Positions 16,899 through 24,433 of a stretch of 64,000 nucleotides of DNA are shown one piece after another. Made by a program: the position numbers and the translations under genes. Within the stretch, counting starts at the first letter, position 1. Every line of letters begins with the position of its first letter. Source of the DNA: Chitinophaga pinensis DSM 2588 (GTDB lineage: Bacteria; Bacteroidota; Bacteroidia; Chitinophagales; Chitinophagaceae); NCBI RefSeq assembly GCF_000024005.1, contig NC_013132.1, positions 3,218,001-3,282,000 of the forward strand. The letters are read 5' to 3'. Below the pieces are notes generated by a model. The model was not told the DNA's origin, made no database searches, and saw only the letters and a list, made by a program, of their open reading frames with translations.

Positions 16899-18353
16899 TC
16901 AATCCTTTTTAACGGACAAAGCCGCGGCCACTACCAGTAAAAAGAACATATTAGCGCCCGTCGCCCAGCGATAAGCCGTCAGCCATTGCGCCAACGAAGG
17001 ATGCGCTCCCAGGAACTGAAAAAAAAGTCCGCCGGTAATACACACCCCCAACGCAATAGAGATCTGTTGAAAAGTCACATACGCACCCGCCGCAGTAGAT
17101 GCCAGATGTGTGGGGATTTTCTTTAATGTAATGGTAAGGAGGGAAGGCAATACCGATCCGCAGCCCATTCCATATAAAAACAGCACCGCCAGGAATACCT
17201 GCCGGTAGGCCGTGGCCGATAACAGCGCATCTGCAGGCGCCGTTTCCATGATCAGTATATGCACGAGCAACATGGTCAACATCAGCAGTACACCCGCCTG
17301 CAAGACAGCTTTTCCATACCGGACTGTCAGGCGGATAGAAAAGATAGCTGCCACCACATATCCTACGCCCTGTATGACGAAATAGTTGCCGGTGGAGGAA
17401 GGTGATAAGCCGATGCCGGTCTGCAGTAATACCGTATTAATCAGGAAATAAGAATCCTGCGCAATGAAATAGGCGGTTGCCGTCATCAGGCCGGTATTAA
17501 AACTGCGGTTATGGAATAATTGCAGATCAATCAGGGACTGCTTTCCTTTCTTTTGCTTGTAATACTGGTCCCTGATAAACCAGGCCAGTAATACAAAGGA
17601 AAGTGGCAATAAAAGCACACTCCACAAGGGCCAGCCCAATTCCCTTCCCCGGATCAATGGATAGATCAGTGCGATCAGTCCCAGGCTTAGCTTCAGCACA
17701 CCGCTGTAGTCTGGTCGGCCGTTGATTTTGGTAGCAGGCGCCTTCAGCCAGTACGCCGCAGCGGCAGCAGATAATAGCCCTGCAGGCAGATTGACGAGGA
17801 ACAGCCATCGCCAGCCGCTGATGGCACTTTGTATTTCCGGTAATAAGCCACCCAGGTACTGACCCAATACAGACGCAATGCCGGCAATAGCGCCATAAAT
17901 ACCCAAAGCCTTTGCCCGCTCATGATGTTCCGGAAAGAGGAATTGAATGTAGGCAATACTCTGTGGTACCATAAACGCGGCAAATGTGCCTTGCAGCAGC
18001 CGTGCAATATTCAGTTGCGTGGCATTTTGTGCAGCGGCACAACATACAGAAGCGACTGTAAATAGCAGCATGGACCAGATAAACACCTTTTTATGACCAT
18101 AGTAATCCCCGAACCGTCCTCCGGTGATCAGAAATATCGCATGTCCCAGCAGATACAGGGCAATGACCATCTGGCTGTCGCCGTTTGTACCATGAATACC
18201 TTCCCGTATAGAGGGTAAAGCCACATTCACGATAAATAGATCCACCACGGAAAGAAAAGCCGCTGTTGAGACGATTAACAATGCTACCCAACGGTAGATC
18301 GACGGATAGGAAGTTGTTTTGTAAGTAATAGTCTGACGAAGCATCGTACGCAT
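16899..18353 (-). CDS. MFS multidrug transporter (DHA2, 14-helix type)
   Basis: 484-residue inner-membrane antiporter. The first helix region (IYRWVALLIVSTAAFLSVVDLFIVNVALPSI) has the DHA2 D-x-x-I-V-N-x-A-L-P motif, and helix 2 to 3 has TGGRFGDYYGHKKVF (the MFS loop motif G-x-L-x-D-R replaced by GGRFGDYYGHKK). ARLLQGTFAAFMVPQSIA is helix 4. Fourteen hydrophobic stretches run to the C-terminus, as in QacA/EmrB. Start: M at 18353 or at 18344. A 16-bp palindrome at 18393-18408 lies 40 bases upstream. The divergent HxlR gene at 18519 is the likely regulator. Confidence 0.9.
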   Translation of the reverse strand: MRTMLRQTITYKTTSYPSIYRWVALLIVSTAAFLSVVDLFIVNVALPSIREGIHGTNGDSQMVIALYLLGHAIFLITGGRFGDYYGHKKVFIWSMLLFTVASVCCAAAQNATQLNIARLLQGTFAAFMVPQSIAYIQFLFPEHHERAKALGIYGAIAGIASVLGQYLGGLLPEIQSAISGWRWLFLVNLPAGLLSAAAAAYWLKAPATKINGRPDYSGVLKLSLGLIALIYPLIRGRELGWPLWSVLLLPLSFVLLAWFIRDQYYKQKKGKQSLIDLQLFHNRSFNTGLMTATAYFIAQDSYFLINTVLLQTGIGLSPSSTGNYFVIQGVGYVVAAIFSIRLTVRYGKAVLQAGVLLMLTMLLVHILIMETAPADALLSATAYRQVFLAVLFLYGMGCGSVLPSLLTITLKKIPTHLASTAAGAYVTFQQISIALGVCITGGLFFQFLGAHPSLAQWLTAYRWATGANMFFLLVVAAALSVKKD

Positions 18354-18392
18354 ATCCTGTGTATAATTATCCCTAAGGATGGTTTTATGTAT

Positions 18393-18408
18393 TTTTGTTG
18401 CAACAAAA
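18393..18408. promoter_or_regulatory. 16-bp perfect palindrome between MFS and HxlR genes
   Basis: TTTTGTTGCAACAAAA is a perfect 16-bp inverted repeat in the 165-bp divergent spacer, 40 bases before the MFS start. It is the best candidate for the HxlR operator. Confidence 0.5.
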
Positions 18409-18518
18409 TTGAGCAGGTCATGCTTATCAGACAAGTAGTGTCACAGAACGTACCTGGTATGAAAAAAGATACTATTGATGAATAACAGTGGTTTAGTGAA
18501 TTAAAAAAATACAGTGTG

Positions 18519-18878
18519 ATGCAAAAAAAAACGGAAGACAGACAATCACAACCAATATCTGAAGAACAGCCACCCAATCCGATGATGGAAGCGATGCAGG
18601 CGATCGGGGGTAAATGGAAACTGTTATTGCTGGATACGATCCGCCGGGAATGCCCGAAACGTTTCGGTGAGTTGCGCAGAGAAATGGAACATATTACGCA
18701 TACGACACTGACCGCACAGTTACGTGAGCTGGAAAGAGACGGTATTCTCACAAGAGAAGTATTTCCGGAAGTACCGCCAAGGGTAGAATATAAACTGACC
18801 GAATTGGGTAAACAACTGATCCCGATCATGGATGCCCTGTGTGCATGGGGAGAATTGTACGGCAAAGAGAAACCGTAA
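18519..18878 (+). CDS. HxlR-family transcriptional regulator
   Basis: 119 residues from ATG 18519, which follows a GTG in frame. Its core has the HxlR pattern IGGKWKLLLLDTI, RFGELRREMEHITHTTLTAQLRELERDGIL and the wing EVFPEVPPRVEYKLTELG, ending LIPIMDALCAWG. No Cys sits near the N-terminus; one Cys is at residue 48 (RRECPK) and one in the C-terminal helix (LCAWG). It is divergent from the MFS exporter and probably represses it in the absence of the drug. It is followed 39 bases later by the DUF3863 gene. Confidence 0.92.
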   Translation: MQKKTEDRQSQPISEEQPPNPMMEAMQAIGGKWKLLLLDTIRRECPKRFGELRREMEHITHTTLTAQLRELERDGILTREVFPEVPPRVEYKLTELGKQLIPIMDALCAWGELYGKEKP

Positions 18879-18917
18879 TGTCTTTATTCGGGGTGTTCCT
18901 CCTTACTATTATTGTTC

Positions 18918-20333
18918 ATGGAAAAAGTATACAACTTGAAGCATTGTTTGAAGGCATTATTGCTGCTGATTGTCACATTGGGATATGCACGTATGGTGAT
19001 GGCCTCACCCGTCGCAGATACCGCTATCACACTGGATGGAAAACGTTTTGTGACCTTATGTATCATGATACGGACTACTCCCTGGGAAGTATCGAGAGAT
19101 GTGAAACTGCATCCGCGTGATGAACGTAGCTGGCATACCCTGGAAGGGGTACGCGCACTAAGGGAAGCATTTGCAAAGAATAACCCTGACGGACGACTGA
19201 CATGGGGATTTACCCTGAATGCGCTGGAAGAACAGGCGGAAAACTACAAACAGATCAGAGCCTACGTAGTGGAGTGTCAGCAGAAATATGGTGACGAAGT
19301 ATCTTATTTCCCTGGTTATTTCCCGGCAATGTACCTGCCCAGGGAACGTGTAAACAGGGAAATGTCTGAAGCCATCCAACTGATATCGAAAATGGTAGGT
19401 AACGGATATCGCCCGAAATCTATTATGGGTGGTTTCCTCGCTGCAGATAATCTCCGTTACCTGGCAGAAAAAGAAGATATCCATGTTGCACACGCCGTGA
19501 TCTGGAGTCAGCATAATATCGATGGTGGTGGTGCAGATGGTTCTCCTTCCTATCCCTTTTATCCTTCCAGAGAGCATTTCTGTAAGCCTGCACAGGGTAA
19601 AAAGGATTTTATTGACTGTGTAAACCTGGACGGCTGGACGGTCGATTTCCTGTGCGCACGTCGTAGCGGAGCAATGGGACACGGTATTGAAGGATATAAC
19701 AGCCGCAGGGGCGTAGGTCCCATCGAGACCTATACAGGATGGGGACTGGACCTGGGCATCCGCGAAGTGATGCATACACAGGCCATTCACTTTGATAAAG
19801 GTGTGGAGTTAAATGGAATCGGTTGGGTGACGAATATCTGGGAAGCACAGATGACGCACGAGTTCGGACAGGAGTTTATCTGCAAAGCCATGGAAACCTG
19901 GGTGACAGAGACAAAAAAGCGCTGGCCGGATACCCGCTTTGTGACCTTCGGAGAGTTTGGGATGATGTGGCGTGAAAAGCACAAAACGAATGAGGATATG
20001 AACTATCGCTTTGTTGAACGGGGCTCCGGACTGGGAGATTCTTATAACAACCTGGAGATCCGCTGGTTCATGAATAAAACATTCCGGCTGGCGCTATTAC
20101 GCGACTGGCATCAGAAGAATGCACCTGCTTACGTCATCGATTTTACCCGCTATGACCTGAAAGCAAAGGAACCGGCAGATCCGTCACCGGGCAAAGCAGC
20201 GAAAGACTGGAGTTTAATGAACGTCATCAACCAGAAAGGATTGCGCCCACAGGATAAACCTGTGTTGCTGCAACAGCTGGATCCCAACAATCAGGCGCTG
20301 ATAAGAAAGTACTATCCTGATCTTTTTAAATGA
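18918..20333 (+). CDS. DUF3863 secreted protein
   Basis: 471 residues, starting at ATG 18918 (the TTG six bases earlier is a poorer start). A signal peptide covers about 1-29 (LLLLIVTLGYARMVMASPVA). The mature protein matches the Bacteroidota DUF3863 family: FVTLCIMIRTTPWEVSRDV near 45, GRLTWGFTLNALEE, YFPGYFPAMYLPRERV, and the THEFGQEFICKAMETW segment. The fold looks like a polysaccharide deacetylase-like or TIM-barrel carbohydrate enzyme, but the role of the family is not established. Eight bases past its stop a truncated phosphoesterase begins, which probably once formed an operon with it. Confidence 0.75.
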   Translation: MEKVYNLKHCLKALLLLIVTLGYARMVMASPVADTAITLDGKRFVTLCIMIRTTPWEVSRDVKLHPRDERSWHTLEGVRALREAFAKNNPDGRLTWGFTLNALEEQAENYKQIRAYVVECQQKYGDEVSYFPGYFPAMYLPRERVNREMSEAIQLISKMVGNGYRPKSIMGGFLAADNLRYLAEKEDIHVAHAVIWSQHNIDGGGADGSPSYPFYPSREHFCKPAQGKKDFIDCVNLDGWTVDFLCARRSGAMGHGIEGYNSRRGVGPIETYTGWGLDLGIREVMHTQAIHFDKGVELNGIGWVTNIWEAQMTHEFGQEFICKAMETWVTETKKRWPDTRFVTFGEFGMMWREKHKTNEDMNYRFVERGSGLGDSYNNLEIRWFMNKTFRLALLRDWHQKNAPAYVIDFTRYDLKAKEPADPSPGKAAKDWSLMNVINQKGLRPQDKPVLLQQLDPNNQALIRKYYPDLFK

Positions 20334-20341
20334 TTTAACAC

Positions 20342-20527
20342 ATGCGTAAAAATATATTGCACCCGCAATACCTGTATGGCGTATTGCGGGTAATGGGCAG
20401 TATGTTGCCCATAGCAAACGCTGTTGCAGAGACAGCCACAGGATTTGTCTATGTAGATAAAAACGGCAACGGAAAGAAGGATAAGCAGGAAATGGGATTA
20501 CCAGGTGTTGCTGTCAGTAACGGCGTA
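20342..20527 (+). pseudogene. Truncated calcineurin-like phosphoesterase (N-terminal stub)
   Basis: The frame starts MRKNILHPQYLYG, has a signal-like segment, then TGFVYVDKNGNGKKDKQEMGLPGVAVSNGV. This is the N-terminal beta domain found before the metallophosphatase domain in a Bacteroidota calcineurin-like phosphoesterase family (F-x-D-x-N-G-N-G-x-x-D-x-x-E-x-G-I-x-G-V-x-V-S-x-G). After Val 62 the frame loses all similarity and reads the antisense of the HxlR gene, stopping at 20662. All of the catalytic domain is missing, so the gene is broken. The junction is marked by a GGCGTATC/GATACGCC inverted repeat at 20522-20546. It lies eight bases after the DUF3863 stop. Confidence 0.7.
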
Positions 20528-20546
20528 TCATACGCTTCGATACGCC
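20522..20546. repeat. Inverted repeat at the truncation point
   Basis: GGCGTATC (20522-20529) and GATACGCC (20539-20546) form a perfect 8-bp stem with a 9-base loop exactly where the phosphoesterase stub ends and the HxlR stop codon (20528-20530) lies. It could be a terminator of the HxlR gene or a scar of the rearrangement. Confidence 0.45.
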
Positions 20547-20878
20547 CTCCTATGATCTTTTCCCCATTTAATCATTTCAGAAATGACAGGTATAAGCGTT
20601 TTGGCATATTCAGTGATCTCGTAATGAATAAGCATTCTTCCCTCCGTAGTAACCGTTCTTGAGATCAGTTTGTTGGCTTCCAGTTGTTGCAGTTCTTTCG
20701 ACAGCATTCTGAAAGTGATATCGGGGATCGCTTTCCCGATCTCCCTGAATCTTTTATTCCCGCAGCTAAGCGCTGATATTATTTTCATTGTCCATTTTCC
20801 GCTGATTACAAACAAGGTGTCTTCAAGATATTTCAGGTCAACCTGAAGATCTATCTGCTGCCTGGATACTTTTTTCAT
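20528..20878 (-). CDS. HxlR-family transcriptional regulator
   Basis: 116 residues. The HxlR core is seen in LFVISGKWTMKIISAL, RFREIGKAIPDITFRMLSKELQQLEANKLI and TVTTEGRMLIHYEITEYAKTLIPVISEMIKWG. The wing is less charged than in the other two HxlR proteins of the window. It is divergent from the NADP-dependent oxidoreductase at 20977, with a 98-bp spacer that holds repeated TATACT/GTATAC elements. It probably regulates that oxidoreductase. Its 3' end faces the truncated phosphoesterase stub. Confidence 0.9.
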   Translation of the reverse strand: MKKVSRQQIDLQVDLKYLEDTLFVISGKWTMKIISALSCGNKRFREIGKAIPDITFRMLSKELQQLEANKLISRTVTTEGRMLIHYEITEYAKTLIPVISEMIKWGKDHRRAYRSV

Positions 20879-20888
20879 AAACTACGTT

Positions 20889-20922
20889 TGATATACTATT
20901 GTATACTGCATACTAAAGTATA
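20889..20922. promoter_or_regulatory. Repeated GTATACT elements in the HxlR/oxidoreductase spacer
   Basis: The spacer contains GTATACTG twice about 18 bases apart, with further TATACT and ATACT units between. They overlap the divergent promoters and are candidate regulator sites. Confidence 0.4.
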
Positions 20923-20976
20923 CTGATTTTTAAATTTCTTTGTAAAAACTTTTACAAGACCAAAACGGCTGGCAGT

Positions 20977-22017
20977 ATGGCATCAAAACATCAAATGGAC
21001 AAACAAAAAGCAGTTATTCAATTACAGTATGGGAATAGCAGAGATGCTTTAATATTCTCTGATACACATCCGGTAAATGAGTTGATGGCAGACGAGGTAA
21101 AGATCAGGGTGTATGCAACTTCAGTAAACCCGATTGACTGGCAGATGATGGAAGGAAACAGGCGTTTAATTCATAAACGTACGTTTCCCTTTGTTCCTTT
21201 TTTTGATATCGCAGGTGATGTTGTTGCTGTCGGATCATCGGTCAGGAGATTTAAAACAGGGGATGCCGTATACTGTGATAACAAAATAAACGGCGGCGGT
21301 CTTTCTGAATATGTGAACGTGAAAGAAGACCTGGTCAGTATAAAACCTGCAAACATCAGTTATGCAGCGGCGGCGGCTGTTCCTTTGGCGGCGCAGACGG
21401 CATATCTGGCGCTTACAAAAGGCGGATTGACAAAGAATAGCCGTGTTTGTATTATAGGCGCCTCCGGAGGCGTAGGATCTTTTGCCGTACAAATCGCAAA
21501 AGCACTTGGCGCATCAACAGTAATCGGTGTGTGTAGTAAGAAGAACAGCGATTTTGTCAGATCCTTAGGCGCAGATATTACCGTTGACTATACCACTACA
21601 AAGTGGGCCGGTCTGCTGGATAAAAATTCACTGGATATGGTGATAGACTGTGTTGGTGGTAAGGAACAATGGCTAGATGCCAAAAAAGTGCTCCGTTCTC
21701 AGGGGCGGTTTGTTACGATAGCAAGAGATGAAGATGAAAAGGTGACTGTGCCCTCCGCCCTGAAATTAGCCGTCAATATAGGCTTAAGAATGATAAGTGC
21801 TTATTTCGGAAGAAAAATTGCCTACGTACCGGTTTTTCTGGATGCCTCACACACACTGTTGGACAAGGTAAGTGAGCTCATACAAGCGGGCAGGATCAAT
21901 CCCTGGTTAGGTAAGATATATACATTTAATATGGACAATGTGCATCAGGTTATTCAGGAAAGTAAAACAGGAAGGATGGTCGGCAAGACGGTTATCCAGA
22001 TTGCCGGTGACAAATGA
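20977..22017 (+). CDS. NADP-dependent quinone oxidoreductase / alcohol dehydrogenase
   Basis: 346 residues of the zinc-free medium-chain dehydrogenase group. Visible parts are the GroES-like domain (VKIRVYATSVNPIDWQMMEG), the FDIAGDVVAVGSSVRRFKTGDAVY strand, the dinucleotide loop VCIIGASGGVGSFAVQIAKA (GxGGxG) near 158, and DMVIDCVGGKEQW. There is no zinc-ligand set. It resembles the product of the gene at 7575 and may reduce quinones, enones or aldehydes. The divergent HxlR gene at 20528 fits a regulator plus detoxification enzyme unit. Confidence 0.9.
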   Translation: MASKHQMDKQKAVIQLQYGNSRDALIFSDTHPVNELMADEVKIRVYATSVNPIDWQMMEGNRRLIHKRTFPFVPFFDIAGDVVAVGSSVRRFKTGDAVYCDNKINGGGLSEYVNVKEDLVSIKPANISYAAAAAVPLAAQTAYLALTKGGLTKNSRVCIIGASGGVGSFAVQIAKALGASTVIGVCSKKNSDFVRSLGADITVDYTTTKWAGLLDKNSLDMVIDCVGGKEQWLDAKKVLRSQGRFVTIARDEDEKVTVPSALKLAVNIGLRMISAYFGRKIAYVPVFLDASHTLLDKVSELIQAGRINPWLGKIYTFNMDNVHQVIQESKTGRMVGKTVIQIAGDK

Positions 22018-22078
22018 GTGATGTTCCGGTGTCGTGTAAAAAGAAAATATAAAGACGTATAGAAAGGGTGAATGGATC

Positions 22079-22666
22079 TTATTGGTGCTGGGGAGAATTT
22101 GCAGTGGCAAGCGCCGTCAGTTTATTCACAATTTCCTCCGGCGTCAATATATAATCCGGGTGATCAAAAGCAATCAATCCCTGTGGCATCATCGGGAATT
22201 CGGCTGTTGCCGGATCCTGCACAATGACAACACCTTTTTCATTTTCTATCGCCTTCGCTCCTTTGATGCCGTCATATCCGGCTCCCGACAGTATCACCCC
22301 AATACTTTGCGATCCGATTTCTGCAGCCATTGCATGGAAGAAATGATCGATGGCCTGGTTGATCTTTTCGGTCTCCGGCCTCTCCGAAAGTATAAATGCA
22401 CCGTCCTGAATCCCCAGGATCTTTCCTTCCGGCAGCACATAAATGCTGCCGCAGACAATATGCATACCATGGTATATGCGCAATACCGGCCTGAATACTG
22501 CGTTTTCCAGTATAGCATCCAGATGACTACGGTAATCAGGAAAAAGGTGTGGCACGATAACGAGAGCCGCATTTAAATCCCCGGGAAGCATTTTGAGGAT
22601 GGACTTTAATGGTGGTAGTCCACCTGCCGAAATGCCAAAGGCGATTACTTTACATGGGAAACTCAT
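22079..22666 (-). CDS. Stand-alone CheB-type methylesterase domain
   Basis: 195 residues. The CheB methylesterase fold is complete: AFGISAGGLPPL carries the catalytic Ser, PHLFPDYRSHLDAIL the His, and SGAGYDGIKGAKAI the Asp. The receiver domain that normally precedes it in CheB is absent. No chemotaxis cheA, cheR or mcp gene is near. In Bacteroidota such single-domain proteins probably act as glutamate methylesterases or amidases on non-chemotaxis sensors. The neighbouring genes are on other operons; role unknown. Confidence 0.85.
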   Translation of the reverse strand: MSFPCKVIAFGISAGGLPPLKSILKMLPGDLNAALVIVPHLFPDYRSHLDAILENAVFRPVLRIYHGMHIVCGSIYVLPEGKILGIQDGAFILSERPETEKINQAIDHFFHAMAAEIGSQSIGVILSGAGYDGIKGAKAIENEKGVVIVQDPATAEFPMMPQGLIAFDHPDYILTPEEIVNKLTALATANSPQHQ

Positions 22667-22754
22667 ACAAGTACTATCATGGGTATCTGATCAATAAAAA
22701 TGCCATTACATCTGCCTTGTGCCGTTGTGCTGAATTATTTGCCGGCAGGACAGA

Positions 22755-23171
22755 TCAATGAGTTGCTTTCTCTTCATATATAGTGATGACCGGTGGTTGG
22801 GCCCAGGACTTAAAATCAGGAGACGTCAGCAGATCGAAAGGCTGATGTGTGCCACCCAGTTCTCCGGAGTGTCTGGCAAACACTACTTCCGCGATCTTAT
22901 AATGACGGATGACGTAGGAGCAGAGCAGGCAAGGCTCCACATTTGTATATAAGACGGATCCGGCCAGGCTGTCTGTATTGCGCAAGGCGTCCAGGATCGC
23001 CACTACTTCAGCATGGCGGGTAATGTCTTTCTGTTGTTTGCTCTTCTCTGAACCTTCTCCGATAATGATGCCATCTTTGACGATAACACTGCCTACCGGA
23101 CTTTCACCTTCTTTTGCGGCTATGTCGGCAAGCTGATAGCAACGCGCCATAAATTTGTCGTTTGTATGCAT
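22755..23171 (-). CDS. Zinc-dependent nucleoside deaminase family
   Basis: 138 residues of the cytidine/dCMP/tRNA-adenosine deaminase superfamily. The two zinc motifs are intact: HAEVVAIL (His, catalytic Glu) near 53 and PCLLCSYVI (two Cys) near 82. Size and motifs fit both guanine deaminases and TadA-like tRNA adenosine deaminases. The window has no second candidate, and the N-terminus MHTNDKFMARCYQLADIAAKEGESPVGSVIVKDG is typical of nucleoside deaminases. Substrate not decidable from sequence alone. Confidence 0.85.
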   Translation of the reverse strand: MHTNDKFMARCYQLADIAAKEGESPVGSVIVKDGIIIGEGSEKSKQQKDITRHAEVVAILDALRNTDSLAGSVLYTNVEPCLLCSYVIRHYKIAEVVFARHSGELGGTHQPFDLLTSPDFKSWAQPPVITIYEEKATH

Positions 23172-23236
23172 CGTGTAGCAATATGAATGTTAGCTATGAT
23201 TCGTATATCCTGTTAATAAGTAGCCGGCGTTTTGAT

Positions 23237-23668
23237 TCAATGCTTACCCAGCAGCTCCCTGATCGCCTGCATGTGTCTTAGTAGCTCCTGCTGTTCTTCC
23301 TTTGTCAGTTTCTTTATCAATGCACCTATCTGCTGATTGGATGTATCATTCAGTTCATGAACAAGCTGAGTGCCTTTTTCAGTGAGAGATACCAGTGTTA
23401 TTCTTGCATCTTCATCCGAAATCTCTTTTGAAATGATCCCCTTTTTCTCAAACTGCTTCAATATTCTGCTAAGGTAGCCTTTATCAATGTGTATTTCGGC
23501 CATGATCTGAGAGGCGCTCACGGGCTGATGTGAATATACTTCATATAAGGTTCGCGCCTCTACAAGAGAATAGTCGCTATTTAGTAAATGGTCGTCCAGC
23601 AGGCCGATCAGATCCGTGTAATACCTGTTAAATGCTCTTATACTTTCGATGATTTTTTTATCTTTCAT
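23237..23668 (-). CDS. MarR-family transcriptional regulator
   Basis: 143 residues from ATG 23666-23668 (the GTG at 23695 would add nine). The winged helix reads VSASQIMAEIHIDKGYLSRILKQFEKKGII with wing KEISDEDARITLVSLTEKG, then a C-terminal dimerisation helix pair. It lies 49 bases downstream of the GNAT gene on the same strand, so the two form an operon. It is the N-terminal partner of MarR-GNAT fusion proteins seen in other bacteria, here encoded separately and second. Likely autoregulated through the GTTGA-N5-TCAAC sites upstream of the operon. Confidence 0.9.
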   Translation of the reverse strand: MKDKKIIESIRAFNRYYTDLIGLLDDHLLNSDYSLVEARTLYEVYSHQPVSASQIMAEIHIDKGYLSRILKQFEKKGIISKEISDEDARITLVSLTEKGTQLVHELNDTSNQQIGALIKKLTKEEQQELLRHMQAIRELLGKH

Positions 23669-23717
23669 AAAATGCGTTATTAGCGCCGGACACACGCTCA
23701 GATCATGAGGGGCGAAA

Positions 23718-24218
23718 TTAAGACAATGTCAGGTCATAACGACGTTCGATTAATGGTTTATCGAACGTTTCAGAGTACTTTTCCTCAGTCAGGGTAAATC
23801 CTAATTTAGTATACAAGGCAATAGCAGCATGTTGCTCCTCCGAGGTCAGTAAGTAAATGTGCCGGATGCCTTTCTCCCGCACGAACCCTATAAACTCCTC
23901 CAGGAGCTTTTTGCCGAGACCAATGCCCCGGTACTCCGGCTGGAAAATGAAATAACGCAGCTGTATCTGGGTGCCTCTGTATTGTGCTACAAGGGAGCCA
24001 ATGATCCTTCCCTCATGCTGGCAGATCCATACCTTGTCCTGTGTAGGATTGTACGCCCGGGCAAAGTCTTTTAAGCCTTCCAGTACATAGGCTTCAAAGT
24101 TGATGCCGTAACCGCATTCCCTGGCATAAAGGTCGCCGTGCATATGGGCTATATAGCCAAGGTCACCCGGCAGTAAGGTGTTTCTTATCTGTATATCCGA
24201 TAATTCGATCTTACGCAT
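23718..24218 (-). CDS. GNAT acetyltransferase of the MarR-GNAT type
   Basis: 166 residues with the acetyl-CoA-binding motif IQLRYFIFQPEYRGIGLGKKLLEEFIG (R/Q-x-x-G-x-G/A) near residue 85-105 and the C-terminal IALYTKLGF. The opening IRNTLLPGDLGYIAHMHGDLYARECGYG is characteristic of the acetyltransferase half of MarR-GNAT fusion proteins. Here it is a separate gene directly upstream of the MarR gene. Acceptor unknown. Its promoter region carries two 15-bp palindromic sites. Confidence 0.88.
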   Translation of the reverse strand: MRKIELSDIQIRNTLLPGDLGYIAHMHGDLYARECGYGINFEAYVLEGLKDFARAYNPTQDKVWICQHEGRIIGSLVAQYRGTQIQLRYFIFQPEYRGIGLGKKLLEEFIGFVREKGIRHIYLLTSEEQHAAIALYTKLGFTLTEEKYSETFDKPLIERRYDLTLS

Positions 24219-24248
24219 ATTGTTCCTGTTAATTGAGATTGTAATAAA

Positions 24249-24311
24249 AGGTTGACTTTTTCAACCAATTCATAGCGCGAAGTAAAGTAAATAAGTTGAA
24301 AAAGTCAACCT
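24249..24311. promoter_or_regulatory. Two inverted 15-bp sites GTTGA-N5-TCAAC before the GNAT/MarR operon
   Basis: AGGTTGACTTTTTCAAC (24249-24265) and GTTGAAAAAGTCAACCT (24295-24311) are perfect inverted copies. Each arm contains GTTGA-N5-TCAAC, itself palindromic; the centres are 44 bases apart, about four helical turns. This is the expected form of a MarR operator pair 31 bases before the GNAT start. Confidence 0.65.
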
Positions 24312-24328
24312 ATTTAATAATAAAATAT

Positions 24329-24424
24329 ATGACTACGGTTGCAGGATACTTTACTAACCCGGATACAACATTTACCAATCCGGCTATTACGGCGGGTGCT
24401 GGTTCCCTCAATTTTGTGGTATAA
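24329..24424 (+). CDS. Short open frame, doubtful gene
   Basis: A 31-codon frame begins ATG 24329 (MTTVAGYFTNPDTTFTNPAI), ends TAA 24422-24424 and stops 9 bases before the SDR ATG. No ribosome-binding site is obvious and no family is recognised. It may be a leader peptide, a degraded gene start or chance. Confidence 0.2.
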   Translation: MTTVAGYFTNPDTTFTNPAITAGAGSLNFVV

Positions 24425-24433
24425 ACACAACAC

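Noticed and set aside
18284..18865. 193-codon minus-strand frame over the HxlR gene
   Set aside because: Antisense to an HxlR gene with a clear family match; its own sequence is Cys- and Ser-rich without a recognisable fold.
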